Source: an uncultured Pelagibacteraceae bacterium
Lineage (GTDB): Bacteria; Pseudomonadota; Alphaproteobacteria; Pelagibacterales; Pelagibacteraceae
Reading direction: 5' to 3'
DNA: 33,225 bases
NCBI GenBank assembly: GCA_902625825.1
Contig: CACOCL010000009.1
Location: 1 to 33,225, forward strand
Both the position numbers and the translations under genes were made by a program. The notes below the pieces were generated by a model that was not told where the DNA came from, did not search any database, and saw nothing but the letters and a program-made list of their open reading frames with translations. Shown here one piece after another: positions 1 to 8,083 of this stretch (position 1 is the stretch's first letter; each line of letters starts with the position of its first letter).

Positions 1-2
1 AT

Positions 3-434
3 AATAGCGGTGATTTATTGAACTACTCAAGTCTTTCACGCCCACTAATTGAAGTGAGAGAGGTGTGCCTTAAAACTTTAGAAAATTATAAAATAATTCA
101 TATGATAATAGAAAATTATAAGATTAATGATAAAAGCTATCCTTACCTACCGAAAAATTTAAGATGTGAATATTTTTTTTTAGATGTTAAATTTATTTGT
201 ATTTCTGAGAATATAATTAAAAATTTAGAGTCTCGTATGAAAAAATTTCAGATTTCTATTAATAAAATTATCAGTGCAAATTATTTAAAGAGTTTTTTCA
301 ATGAAAAAGAGAAAGATTTAGGTATTTGGGCAATGAATATTGATAATGGTCATAATAAGAATGAAGTCCAATTTCATAAAAAAATGTTAAAAAAACAGGG
401 TTTTTTTGAAAAATTTTTTAATTTTTTCAGTTAA
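3..434 (+). CDS. FtsA-like cell-division protein, C-terminal part (5' end outside window)
   Basis: The reading frame is already open at base 3, so the true start lies upstream; the first start-like codon inside is a TTG at 18. The visible ~143 residues resemble the 1C subdomain of FtsA: a strand-rich stretch around KIIHMIIENYKIND, then LDVKFICIS, a helix, and INKIISANYLKSFF, followed by EKDLGIWAMNIDNG, where FtsA family members begin lobe 2 (typically LGxxxIDxGGGTT). Here the phosphate-loop glycines are absent and the protein ends about 30 residues later in GFFEKFFNFFS, which looks like the amphipathic membrane-targeting tail of FtsA. The position directly upstream of lpxC fits the alphaproteobacterial ftsA/ftsZ/lpxC neighbourhood, but no ftsZ lies between. 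The FtsA link is inference from pattern and context; it could be a degenerate or paralogous FtsA. Confidence 0.5.
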   Translation, partial: NSGDLLNYSSLSRPLIEVREVCLKTLENYKIIHMIIENYKINDKSYPYLPKNLRCEYFFLDVKFICISENIIKNLESRMKKFQISINKIISANYLKSFFNEKEKDLGIWAMNIDNGHNKNEVQFHKKMLKKQGFFEKFFNFFS

Positions 435-498
435 AACTGTATTTTCTAGTAACATTTGTTGTTTTTGATAAATGCCGGATAGATATTAAAAGTTCTAC

Positions 499-1419
499 GT
501 GTCAGGATTAAATCAAAAAACTGTTAAAAATGAAGTTTCCTTTACTGGAGTTGGCCTTCATAATGGCAAAGAAGTAAAATTAAATATTAAACCAGCAGAA
601 CCAAATACAGGTGTAGTCTTCAAAAGAACGGATCTAAGGAAGGAAAATTTAATTTATCCAAACTTTAATAATGTTTGCAATACATCTTTGAACACGACAA
701 TCGCTAATGAGTTTGGGGCTAAAGTTTCAACAATAGAGCACTTAATGGGGGCACTGCTTGGATTAGGAGTAGATAATGCTCTAATTGAGATTGATAACGA
801 AGAAGTACCAATTCTTGATGGCTCTGCAAAAGATTTTATTAAAAAAATAGTTGCTACAGGATTAAAAGTAAGCTCTTCCCCAATTAAACTTATTAAGATA
901 AATAAAAAGATAACTTTTAAAGATAAGGGCAGATATATAACTATTGAACCATCAAAATTAAGTCTAGACATTGACTTTAGACTAAAATACGAAAATCCTA
1001 TAATTGGAAACCAAAGAAATAAAATAAATCTTTACGAAGATGATCTTGAGAATATATTTCATTCAAGAACATTCTGTTTATTTGAAGATATTGAGGCGAT
1101 TAAAAAAAGGGGACTTGCAAAAGGTGGGAGTCTTGAAAATGCAATAGTAGTCAAAGATAATGAAATTTTAAATGAGGAAAATTTAAGAAATTCTAAAGAA
1201 TTTGTAAATCACAAAATATTAGATTGTATTGGTGATCTCTATACATGTGGTTACAGAATGATAGCTAGTGTGACTTGTTCTCAAGGTGGTCACTTTTTAA
1301 CAAATCAGCTATTGAGAAAAGTATTTGAAAATAAGGAAAATTTTTCAATAATTGAAATTCAAGAAAGAAGTCTCCCTCATACATTGATAAATAGAAGTTT
1401 ATTGAAATCAATAGCTTAA
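499..1419 (+). CDS. lpxC: UDP-3-O-acyl-N-acetylglucosamine deacetylase
   Basis: LpxC catalyses the first committed step of lipid A synthesis, zinc-dependent removal of acetate from UDP-3-O-acyl-GlcNAc, in the cytoplasm. The 306-residue product matches the family length. Zinc ligands are visible as H81 (TIEHLMGALLGLG), H238 and D242 (HKILDCIGDLY), and the catalytic-acid His is H265 (GGHFLTNQLL). Also present are VPILDGSA and the SRTFCLFEDIEAIKKRGLAKGG block. Translation begins at a GTG; the sequence from residue 5 on (NQKTVKNEVSFTGVGLHNG) matches the usual LpxC N terminus, so no longer start is needed. It lies 64 bp after the FtsA-like gene and 48 bp before bamD, probably in one envelope/division transcription unit. 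The catalytic set is complete. Confidence 0.97.
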   Translation: MSGLNQKTVKNEVSFTGVGLHNGKEVKLNIKPAEPNTGVVFKRTDLRKENLIYPNFNNVCNTSLNTTIANEFGAKVSTIEHLMGALLGLGVDNALIEIDNEEVPILDGSAKDFIKKIVATGLKVSSSPIKLIKINKKITFKDKGRYITIEPSKLSLDIDFRLKYENPIIGNQRNKINLYEDDLENIFHSRTFCLFEDIEAIKKRGLAKGGSLENAIVVKDNEILNEENLRNSKEFVNHKILDCIGDLYTCGYRMIASVTCSQGGHFLTNQLLRKVFENKENFSIIEIQERSLPHTLINRSLLKSIA

Positions 1420-1467
1420 ATTAAGTAGATTTTTATATTCAGTTATTTTATTTATATCTTGTAAATC

Positions 1468-2304
1468 ATGATGAAATTAAAAATTATTTTTTGGGTATGT
1501 TTATTGCTAATTTCATCATGCGCAAATGAGGAAAAAAGAATCTCAAAGATAAAAGAAATTGATCAAAATAAAGAAATGGTTATGACATATAGGGAAGCAT
1601 ACGAAGCTTTAGATAAAAATGACATATATTTTGCAGCAAAAAAATTTTTAGAAGCTGAGCTTTTGTATCCACAATCTGTTTGGGCACCTAAGTCTGCACT
1701 TATGGCTTCCTATTCATATTATCTTCAAAATTATTATGCTGAGGCTTTATCCAATCTTGAAAGATATTTAAGAACATATCCAACTGACCCAAACCAAGCA
1801 TATGCACACTTTTTAATAGCAATGTGTTATTATGAAACTATAGAGGATGAAAAAAGAGACAGTGCTCCGTTGATACAAGCAAAAAATAAGTTTAACTTTA
1901 TAATTAAAGAATATCCAAATACAGATTTTGCGTTAGACGCAAGATTTAAATTAGATTTGATAAGAGATATTATGGCCTCAAAAGAAATGTATTTAGGAAG
2001 ACATTATATTAAAAAGGAGAAATGGATACCTGCAATCAAAAGATTTCAATATGTTATTTCCGAATATGATCAAACAGTATTTGTAGAGGAAGCTATTCAT
2101 AGATTGGTTGAAATAAACTATAAAATAGGCCTCTTGGATGAGTCTCAAAAATATGCAAATTTACTTGGATATAATTATCTTTCTAGTGAGTGGTATAAAA
2201 AATCTTATAAGATTTTTAATAAAGATTACTCTCTTGAAAAAAGAAAATTGATAAAAAAAGAGAAGAGAGGGGTCATAAAAAGATTTAAGAAACTTTTTGA
2301 TTGA
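1468..2304 (+). CDS. bamD: Outer-membrane assembly lipoprotein BamD (ComL)
   Basis: BamD is the essential lipoprotein subunit of the BAM complex that inserts beta-barrel proteins into the outer membrane. The 278-residue product starts with a lipoprotein signal: two Lys, a hydrophobic core and lipobox ISSC, with C18 as the predicted lipidated residue. The rest reads as TPR-like helical hairpins (EAYEALDKNDIYFAAKKFLEAE, LSNLERYLRTYPTDPNQAYAHFLIAMCYY, FIIKEYPNTDFALDARFKLDLIR-type units), the pattern of BamD. It sits between lpxC and ligA, the usual alphaproteobacterial neighbourhood; its stop is one base before the likely ligA ATG. A double ATG (MMK) makes the exact start uncertain by one codon. 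In many alphaproteobacteria recN separates bamD and ligA; it is absent here. Confidence 0.92.
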   Translation: MMKLKIIFWVCLLLISSCANEEKRISKIKEIDQNKEMVMTYREAYEALDKNDIYFAAKKFLEAELLYPQSVWAPKSALMASYSYYLQNYYAEALSNLERYLRTYPTDPNQAYAHFLIAMCYYETIEDEKRDSAPLIQAKNKFNFIIKEYPNTDFALDARFKLDLIRDIMASKEMYLGRHYIKKEKWIPAIKRFQYVISEYDQTVFVEEAIHRLVEINYKIGLLDESQKYANLLGYNYLSSEWYKKSYKIFNKDYSLEKRKLIKKEKRGVIKRFKKLFD

Positions 2305-2305
2305 T

Positions 2306-4339
2306 ATGAAAAAAAATCTAATCAAAAAAAAATATCAGAAAAAAATTGAATTACTTAATTATCATAATAAGAAATATTACGATGAAAATATCTCTGAAAT
2401 TGAAGATTCAGAATTTGATCAGCTTAAAAAAGAAATTTTAGACTTAGAAAAAAAATTTGATTTTTTAAAAAGCAAAAAATCTCCATCATTATCAGTAGGA
2501 TTTAAACCATCTAAAAATTTTAAAAAAGTCTCCCATAAAGTCCCTATGCTTTCATTGTCTAATGCATTTTCAGAGGAAGATTTGGTAAATTTCGAAAAAA
2601 GAGTTTTCAATTTTTTGAGTGAAAATAGAGAAAAATTTGAGATCGAATATAGTGCCGAGCCTAAAATAGACGGAATTTCAGCATCTCTTATTTACAAAAA
2701 AGGTAAATTCATAACCGGATTATCCAGAGGTGATGGTAAAGAAGGAGAGGATATCACTGAAAATTTAAAAACTATAGACGATATCCCAAAAAATATTTTA
2801 GCAAAGGATTTCCCAAATGAGATTGATATTAGAGGTGAAGTTTTTATTCAGAATAGTGATTTTAAAAATCTTAAAGATAAATTTGCAAACCCAAGAAATG
2901 CCGCTTCAGGCTCTTTAAGACAAAAAAACCCGGACGACACTAAAAAGATACCTTTAAAATTTATTGCATATACATTTGGTTATGAAGATGGCATGAAAAT
3001 TAATGATCAATATAATTTTTTAAAAAGTTTAGATGTATGGGGTTTTAAAACAAACCCTTATAATAAATTAATAAAAAGTACAAAAAATTTGATGTCGAAT
3101 TACAGACAATTAGAAAATATAAGAGATCAATTAGATTTTGATATTGATGGTATCGTATATAAAATAAATAGTTTTGATTTACAAAAACGTTTAGGAAATG
3201 TAGCCAATGCTCCAAGATGGGCAATTGCACACAAATTTTCAGCAAATAGTGGAGTATCAAAAATATTAGATATTGATATTCAAATTGGAAGGACCGGAGC
3301 TCTAACCCCTGTTGCAAAAATAAAACCAATTAACATAGGGGGCGTAGTAGTTTCAAATGCAACTCTTCATAATGAGGATGAGATTAAAAGAAAAGATATC
3401 AGAGTTGGAGACACCGTGACAGTTGAAAGAGCTGGGGACGTAATTCCACATATAATTTCTGTAGATTTTAAAAAAAGAGATAATAATTCAAAAAAATTTA
3501 TATTTCCAAACAAGTGTCCTTCTTGCAGCTCTATTACCGTGAAAGAATTCAATTTAACAACAAAGAAAAAAGATGCAGTTAGGAGATGTTCAAGCGAGGG
3601 ATTTGAATGTGAAAAAGTCGCTATAGAAAAAATAAAACATTTTGTCTCAAAAGATGCCTTCAATATAGAGGGTTTTGGAAAAAAAATTGTTGAAAATTTT
3701 TGGAAACAAAAATTACTTAAACTACCACAAGATATTTTTTCTTTGAATTTTATCCAAATAGAGGAAATGGAGGGCTGGGGCAAACAATCAATTTCCAACT
3801 TAAAATATTCAATTGAATCACGTAAAAATATATCTTTTGAACGATTTGTATATGCACTAGGTATAAGACACATAGGTCTAGAAAATGCAAAATTAATTTC
3901 AAAATATTTTAAAGTTCCCAAAAATTTTTTTGCATTATCAAAATCATCAAATTTTAATGAATTGTTAGAAATTGATGGAATTGGAGAAACTCAAATAAAT
4001 TCAATCAAAAATTTTTTCTCCAATAAAACAAATTTAGAAGTTTTAAAAAAACTCGAAAAAATTCTTAAAATTCATAAAAGTATTGCTCTCACAAAAGATG
4101 GCCGCCTCAAGGATAAAACTTTTATGATAACAGGAAAATTAAATGGAATAAGTAGAGCAGAAGCAAAATCATTGATTGAAAAAAATTCTGGCTCAATAAT
4201 AAGCAGTGTTTCTAAAAAATTAGACTATCTAATTATTGGGGAGAAACCAACCAAAAGAAAAGTAGATGCTGCAAAACAATTAAAGATTAATATTATTGAT
4301 CAAAATGAACTAATAAGAATTTTAGATAAAGCTCATTAA
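2306..4339 (+). CDS. ligA: NAD-dependent DNA ligase
   Basis: LigA seals nicks during replication and repair using NAD+. I chose the ATG at 2306 (677 aa) over an in-frame TTG at 2297 that would overlap bamD. Domains in order: Ia helices with NYHNKKYYDE (NMN binding); adenylation domain with EPKIDG (Lys120 of the ATG form is the adenylated lysine), SRGDGKEGEDITEN, NPRNAASGSLRQ and DIDGIVYKI; OB fold with IGRTGALTPVAKIKP and VERAGDVIPHI; a Cys4 zinc finger (CPSC near 404-407 and two further Cys near 428 and 435); helix-hairpin-helix repeats (IEGFG, IDGIGETQINSI); and a C-terminal BRCT domain from about residue 600 (KTFMITGKL). All expected domains are present. Its 3' end overlaps the convergent aminopeptidase gene by 18 bp. 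Confidence 0.97.
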   Translation: MKKNLIKKKYQKKIELLNYHNKKYYDENISEIEDSEFDQLKKEILDLEKKFDFLKSKKSPSLSVGFKPSKNFKKVSHKVPMLSLSNAFSEEDLVNFEKRVFNFLSENREKFEIEYSAEPKIDGISASLIYKKGKFITGLSRGDGKEGEDITENLKTIDDIPKNILAKDFPNEIDIRGEVFIQNSDFKNLKDKFANPRNAASGSLRQKNPDDTKKIPLKFIAYTFGYEDGMKINDQYNFLKSLDVWGFKTNPYNKLIKSTKNLMSNYRQLENIRDQLDFDIDGIVYKINSFDLQKRLGNVANAPRWAIAHKFSANSGVSKILDIDIQIGRTGALTPVAKIKPINIGGVVVSNATLHNEDEIKRKDIRVGDTVTVERAGDVIPHIISVDFKKRDNNSKKFIFPNKCPSCSSITVKEFNLTTKKKDAVRRCSSEGFECEKVAIEKIKHFVSKDAFNIEGFGKKIVENFWKQKLLKLPQDIFSLNFIQIEEMEGWGKQSISNLKYSIESRKNISFERFVYALGIRHIGLENAKLISKYFKVPKNFFALSKSSNFNELLEIDGIGETQINSIKNFFSNKTNLEVLKKLEKILKIHKSIALTKDGRLKDKTFMITGKLNGISRAEAKSLIEKNSGSIISSVSKKLDYLIIGEKPTKRKVDAAKQLKINIIDQNELIRILDKAH

Positions 4340-6019
4340 CCATTTTTTTTCTCTATTATCCAAAAATTTTGATAATTTTGAGTAAACATCCAAGTGATAC
4401 CTAAATAAGTAATCTTTTTCACTTTCATTCAATAAATCATAATTTATTAAATCTTTTTCTATAGGTGCAAGAGTAAGATTTTTAAAAAATAATTTTTTTT
4501 TATCTTTTGATACAAATAATAAATTCTCAATTCTTATTCCAAATTTATCTTTTTTATAATATCCAGGTTCATTGCTTAATATCATCCCTTCACAAAATTT
4601 AATTGAATTAAATTTAGAGATTGCTTGCGGTCCTTCATGCACATTAAGAAAAAAGCCCACACCATGACCGGTTCCATGATCATAGTTAAGATTATATTCT
4701 TTAAGGTATTTCCTGGCACGAATATCAATTAACCTTCCATTGTTATGAATGTTTAAATTTGATCTAGCTACAGCAATGTGGCCCTTTAAAACTCTAGTAA
4801 AAACATCTCTAATGTTTTTATTAGGTTTTTTGAAGCATATCGTCCTAGTTACGTCTGTTGTGCCGTATTTATATTGACCTCCAGAGTCACATAAAAAGAT
4901 ATCATTTTTGTTTATTATTTTAGAATTTTTTTTATTTGCTCTGTAATGTACTATCGCTCCATTTCCTCCAGCACCAGCTATTGTATCAAAACTCGGGTAT
5001 AAATAATTTTTGTTTAATTTTCTAAAGCTTTCTAATTTTTTTTGTGCTTGAAACTCAGTGATCTTTTTTTTATTAATTTTTTTTATCCAATATAAGAATT
5101 TAGTCAAAGCAACCCCATCTAAGAGATGACTATTAATCATTCCATCAATTTCTATATGATTTTTTATTGATTTTAAGTAGTAAATAGGATCTTCTTTTTT
5201 ATCTATATTAAATTTTTTCTTTATTATTTTTTCGTAAAATAAGGAACAACTTTTTTTATCAATTACGATTTTTCCATATTTTAACCTATTCAAAAATTTC
5301 TCAAAATTTGAAGGTTCAATAACTTGATTATTTATTAATTTTCCCTCAAATATTAATTTTTTGGCTGTAGTTTTTTTGGAAATAAGAAAGATTTTTTTCT
5401 TATCATTTATAATCAATCTGCAATTTGGTATTGGGCTATTTGGATTATCATAACCCCTTATATTTAGTAACCAAGCAATATTTTCTGGCGCAGAAACAAA
5501 AATATAGTTTGATTTTATTTTTTTTAACCAAGAAACAACTTTATTAATTTTTTTTTCGTAGTTTTCTCCAGCAATACTATCACTTAAAGAAAAAAAGGGT
5601 TTTGATGAATATGAGCGAGCATTAAAAATTTTACTGATCACTTTATTAGAAATTGCCTTAATTTTATTATGTTTGATAAAAAACTTTTTAATTTGATCAG
5701 ATGTAAAAATTTTAGGATCAATACCTAGAACTTTATTTTTAAATAATTTGCAATTTATAATTTTTTCTAATTTGACTACTTTAAAATTTTTTCCAGACTC
5801 TTTTTGTGCTTGAATGGTATATCTTCCATCTACAAAAAGATAATTCCTTTTTTTTAGGATAATTGCGTAGCCAGCAGAGCCTGTGAAATTAGAAATTAGT
5901 TTTAATCTATCTTCTCTTGAATGTTCAGAAAAAAATTCATCATTTTTTGGAATAACGTACCCATCTATACTTAGTTTTTTAAAACTATTTTTAAGTTCTT
6001 TAATTTTTTTAATGGTCAT
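4322..6019 (-). CDS. pepP: Xaa-Pro aminopeptidase (aminopeptidase P, M24B)
   Basis: This is a dinuclear-metal peptidase that removes the N-terminal residue before proline, probably cytoplasmic. The 565 residues match the three-domain (XPNPEP1-like) form, longer than the short E. coli PepP: two creatinase-N-like domains up to about residue 290, then the pita-bread M24 domain. Metal ligands can be read as D378 (CDSGGQYKYG), D389 (TTDVTRT), H452 (DHGTGHGVG), E487 (LSNEPGYY) and E498 (IRIENLLFV), with accessory H358 and H461. The ATG shares ATGA with the uvrD stop, so the two are translationally coupled. No signal peptide is seen. Codon use is extremely AT-rich, with many Lys, Asn and Ile, like its neighbours. 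Confidence 0.95.
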   Translation of the reverse strand: MTIKKIKELKNSFKKLSIDGYVIPKNDEFFSEHSREDRLKLISNFTGSAGYAIILKKRNYLFVDGRYTIQAQKESGKNFKVVKLEKIINCKLFKNKVLGIDPKIFTSDQIKKFFIKHNKIKAISNKVISKIFNARSYSSKPFFSLSDSIAGENYEKKINKVVSWLKKIKSNYIFVSAPENIAWLLNIRGYDNPNSPIPNCRLIINDKKKIFLISKKTTAKKLIFEGKLINNQVIEPSNFEKFLNRLKYGKIVIDKKSCSLFYEKIIKKKFNIDKKEDPIYYLKSIKNHIEIDGMINSHLLDGVALTKFLYWIKKINKKKITEFQAQKKLESFRKLNKNYLYPSFDTIAGAGGNGAIVHYRANKKNSKIINKNDIFLCDSGGQYKYGTTDVTRTICFKKPNKNIRDVFTRVLKGHIAVARSNLNIHNNGRLIDIRARKYLKEYNLNYDHGTGHGVGFFLNVHEGPQAISKFNSIKFCEGMILSNEPGYYKKDKFGIRIENLLFVSKDKKKLFFKNLTLAPIEKDLINYDLLNESEKDYLFRYHLDVYSKLSKFLDNREKKWLMSFI

Positions 6020-8049
6020 TTTATTCTTTTTTGATATCTAAGCCATCCAGGGCTTCTTACTGTATCCTCATTATCAAGATCTTGATTAAACTCAAAATCA
6101 TCGATTTCATCTTTAGAGTCGTCAAAAAATGAATTTTTTTCTAAATATTTTTCTGGCAATTCATCAATAAATCTTGATGCCATGCTATCAATCCAATCGC
6201 CTTGATAAAATCTGTTCATTGAAAAAGATACGATAGCATTTTTTTTTGCTCTTGTGATTCCTACGTAAGCGAGCCTTCTTTCTTCTTCAAGACCATTTTG
6301 GCCTTTTTCTTCAATAGATTTTTGATGAGGAAACAAACCTTCTTCCCAACCAGGTAAAAAAACTGTTTCGAATTCAAGACCTTTTGAAGCATGCATAGTC
6401 ATCATGTTCACTTTCTCTCCTTCCCAATCTTGGTCAATTGAGGTCGCTAAAGAAACATGTTCTAAAAAACTTTCTAAATTATCAAATTCTTTCATAGCAC
6501 TTAAAAGTTCTTTAATATTTTCAAGTCTATTTTCATTTTCTAGATCTTTTTTATTTTTTAACATTGCAGAATATCCAGACTCGTCCAAAATCAATTGTAA
6601 TAATTTTACGTGACTAATCTTTTTGATAACCAAATCATTTCTCCATTTTGTCATTAAATCAAGAAATGAACTTAGTCCTATTTTTGCTTTAGGCTTTAAT
6701 AAATTTTCAGTTATCATTTTTCTCGCAGCTATTTCTAATGAACTTGAATTTTTTTTTGCATTTTCATGAATTAGTTTAATTGTGCTTTCACCAACTGAAC
6801 GTTTTGGGTTATTAACAATTCTTTCAAAAGCCAAATCATCTTTACTTTGGTAAACTAATCTTAAGTAAGCTACACAATCTTTAATTTCAGCTCTTTCATA
6901 AAATTTTGTTCCTCCTAAAATTCTGTAAGGCATTCCAATTTTTAAAAATCTCTCCTCAAACTCTCTTGTCTGAAAAATTGCCCTAACTAAAATAGCAATG
7001 TTATTTAATGAGTGGTTTTTTTTAATTCTTTCGATTTCATCTGAAATTCCGGTTGCTTCATCTTTGCCGTTTTTGAAACATTGTAATTTAACTAAATCAC
7101 CATCATCCATAGTCGCCTTTAAGTTTTTGCCAACTCGATTTTGATTATTAGCGATTAACTCTGATGCTACAGCTAAAATATTCTTGGTAGAGCGGTAGTT
7201 TTCTTCAAGTCTAATAATTTTTGTATTTTCATAAACTTGGTCAAACTCAAGAAAATTTTTGATTTCTGCCCCTCTCCAACTGTAAATAGATTGATCGTCA
7301 TCTCCAACACAGCAAATATTTTTATTGTTTTCCGATAAAAGTTGAAGCCATTTACTTTGAATATAATTGGTATCTTGATATTCATCTACTAAAATATATT
7401 TAAAATTATTTGAATAAATTTGCCTAAGATCTTTATTCTTTTCAAATATTTTTACAACATGAAGAATTAAATCACCAAAATCACAAGAATTTAATTCAAT
7501 TAATTTTTTTTGATAAATTTTATAAATTGGCAAGATAGTTTTCTCATAAACATCTTTCTGATTTATAATAACTTCATCAGGATAAAAACCTTTATTCTTC
7601 CAACGATCTATGATTGCTAAAATATATCTTGGTGCTAATTGTTTAATATCAATGTTTTCAGATTTACAAATATTTTTTATTAATCTGATTTGATCATCAG
7701 TATCAATAATAGTAAAATTTGAGTTCAGATTTACAGCTCCAGAATGTTTACGTAAAAGTTTTGCACAAATTGAGTGAAAAGTTCCAAGCCAAGATAGGCC
7801 GATAGCCTCCGAGCCAAGTAGACGACTCACTCTCATCTGCATTTCTTTAGCAGCCTTGTTAGTGAAGGTGACTGACAAAATTTGATTTGGATAAGCTCTC
7901 TTTTTTTTAATAATATTTGCTATTCTAGTGGTAAGAACTTTAGTTTTTCCTGACCCAGCTCCAGCTACTATTAATAAAGGGCCGTCTAAGTGCATTACAG
8001 CCTCTTTTTGGGCTTTATTTAGATTTTTTAAATAATCAGAGTTTACCAT
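6016..8049 (-). CDS. uvrD: UvrD/PcrA-type ATP-dependent DNA helicase
   Basis: This is a superfamily 1A 3'-5' helicase that works in nucleotide-excision repair and in clearing stalled forks. The 677 residues carry every signature motif: Walker A GAGSGKT (30-36), motif Ia TFTNKAAKEMQMRV, motif II LVDEYQDTN, motif III GDDDQSIYSWRGA, motif IV LEENYRST, motif V MTMHASKGLEFETVFLPG and motif VI EEERRLAYVGITRAK. The last ~60 residues are acidic and poorly conserved, as in the family. The gene is first in a two-gene unit with pepP (4-bp overlap) and is separated by only 34 bp from the divergent AsmA-like gene, so the promoters must be back to back. Rep is the alternative family member; motif wording fits UvrD/PcrA. 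Confidence 0.95.
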   Translation of the reverse strand: MVNSDYLKNLNKAQKEAVMHLDGPLLIVAGAGSGKTKVLTTRIANIIKKKRAYPNQILSVTFTNKAAKEMQMRVSRLLGSEAIGLSWLGTFHSICAKLLRKHSGAVNLNSNFTIIDTDDQIRLIKNICKSENIDIKQLAPRYILAIIDRWKNKGFYPDEVIINQKDVYEKTILPIYKIYQKKLIELNSCDFGDLILHVVKIFEKNKDLRQIYSNNFKYILVDEYQDTNYIQSKWLQLLSENNKNICCVGDDDQSIYSWRGAEIKNFLEFDQVYENTKIIRLEENYRSTKNILAVASELIANNQNRVGKNLKATMDDGDLVKLQCFKNGKDEATGISDEIERIKKNHSLNNIAILVRAIFQTREFEERFLKIGMPYRILGGTKFYERAEIKDCVAYLRLVYQSKDDLAFERIVNNPKRSVGESTIKLIHENAKKNSSSLEIAARKMITENLLKPKAKIGLSSFLDLMTKWRNDLVIKKISHVKLLQLILDESGYSAMLKNKKDLENENRLENIKELLSAMKEFDNLESFLEHVSLATSIDQDWEGEKVNMMTMHASKGLEFETVFLPGWEEGLFPHQKSIEEKGQNGLEEERRLAYVGITRAKKNAIVSFSMNRFYQGDWIDSMASRFIDELPEKYLEKNSFFDDSKDEIDDFEFNQDLDNEDTVRSPGWLRYQKRIK

Positions 8050-8083
8050 TTAGAATAATTTATTATAAGTTGAACAATCTTTT

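Noticed and set aside
654-971. Open frame of 105 codons on the minus strand inside lpxC
   Set aside because: Fully antisense to a gene with intact catalytic motifs; no recognisable domain or ribosome site.
3367-3921. Open frame of 184 codons on the minus strand inside ligA
   Set aside because: Mirror of the ligase OB-fold/zinc-finger coding sequence; composition is that of an antisense shadow.
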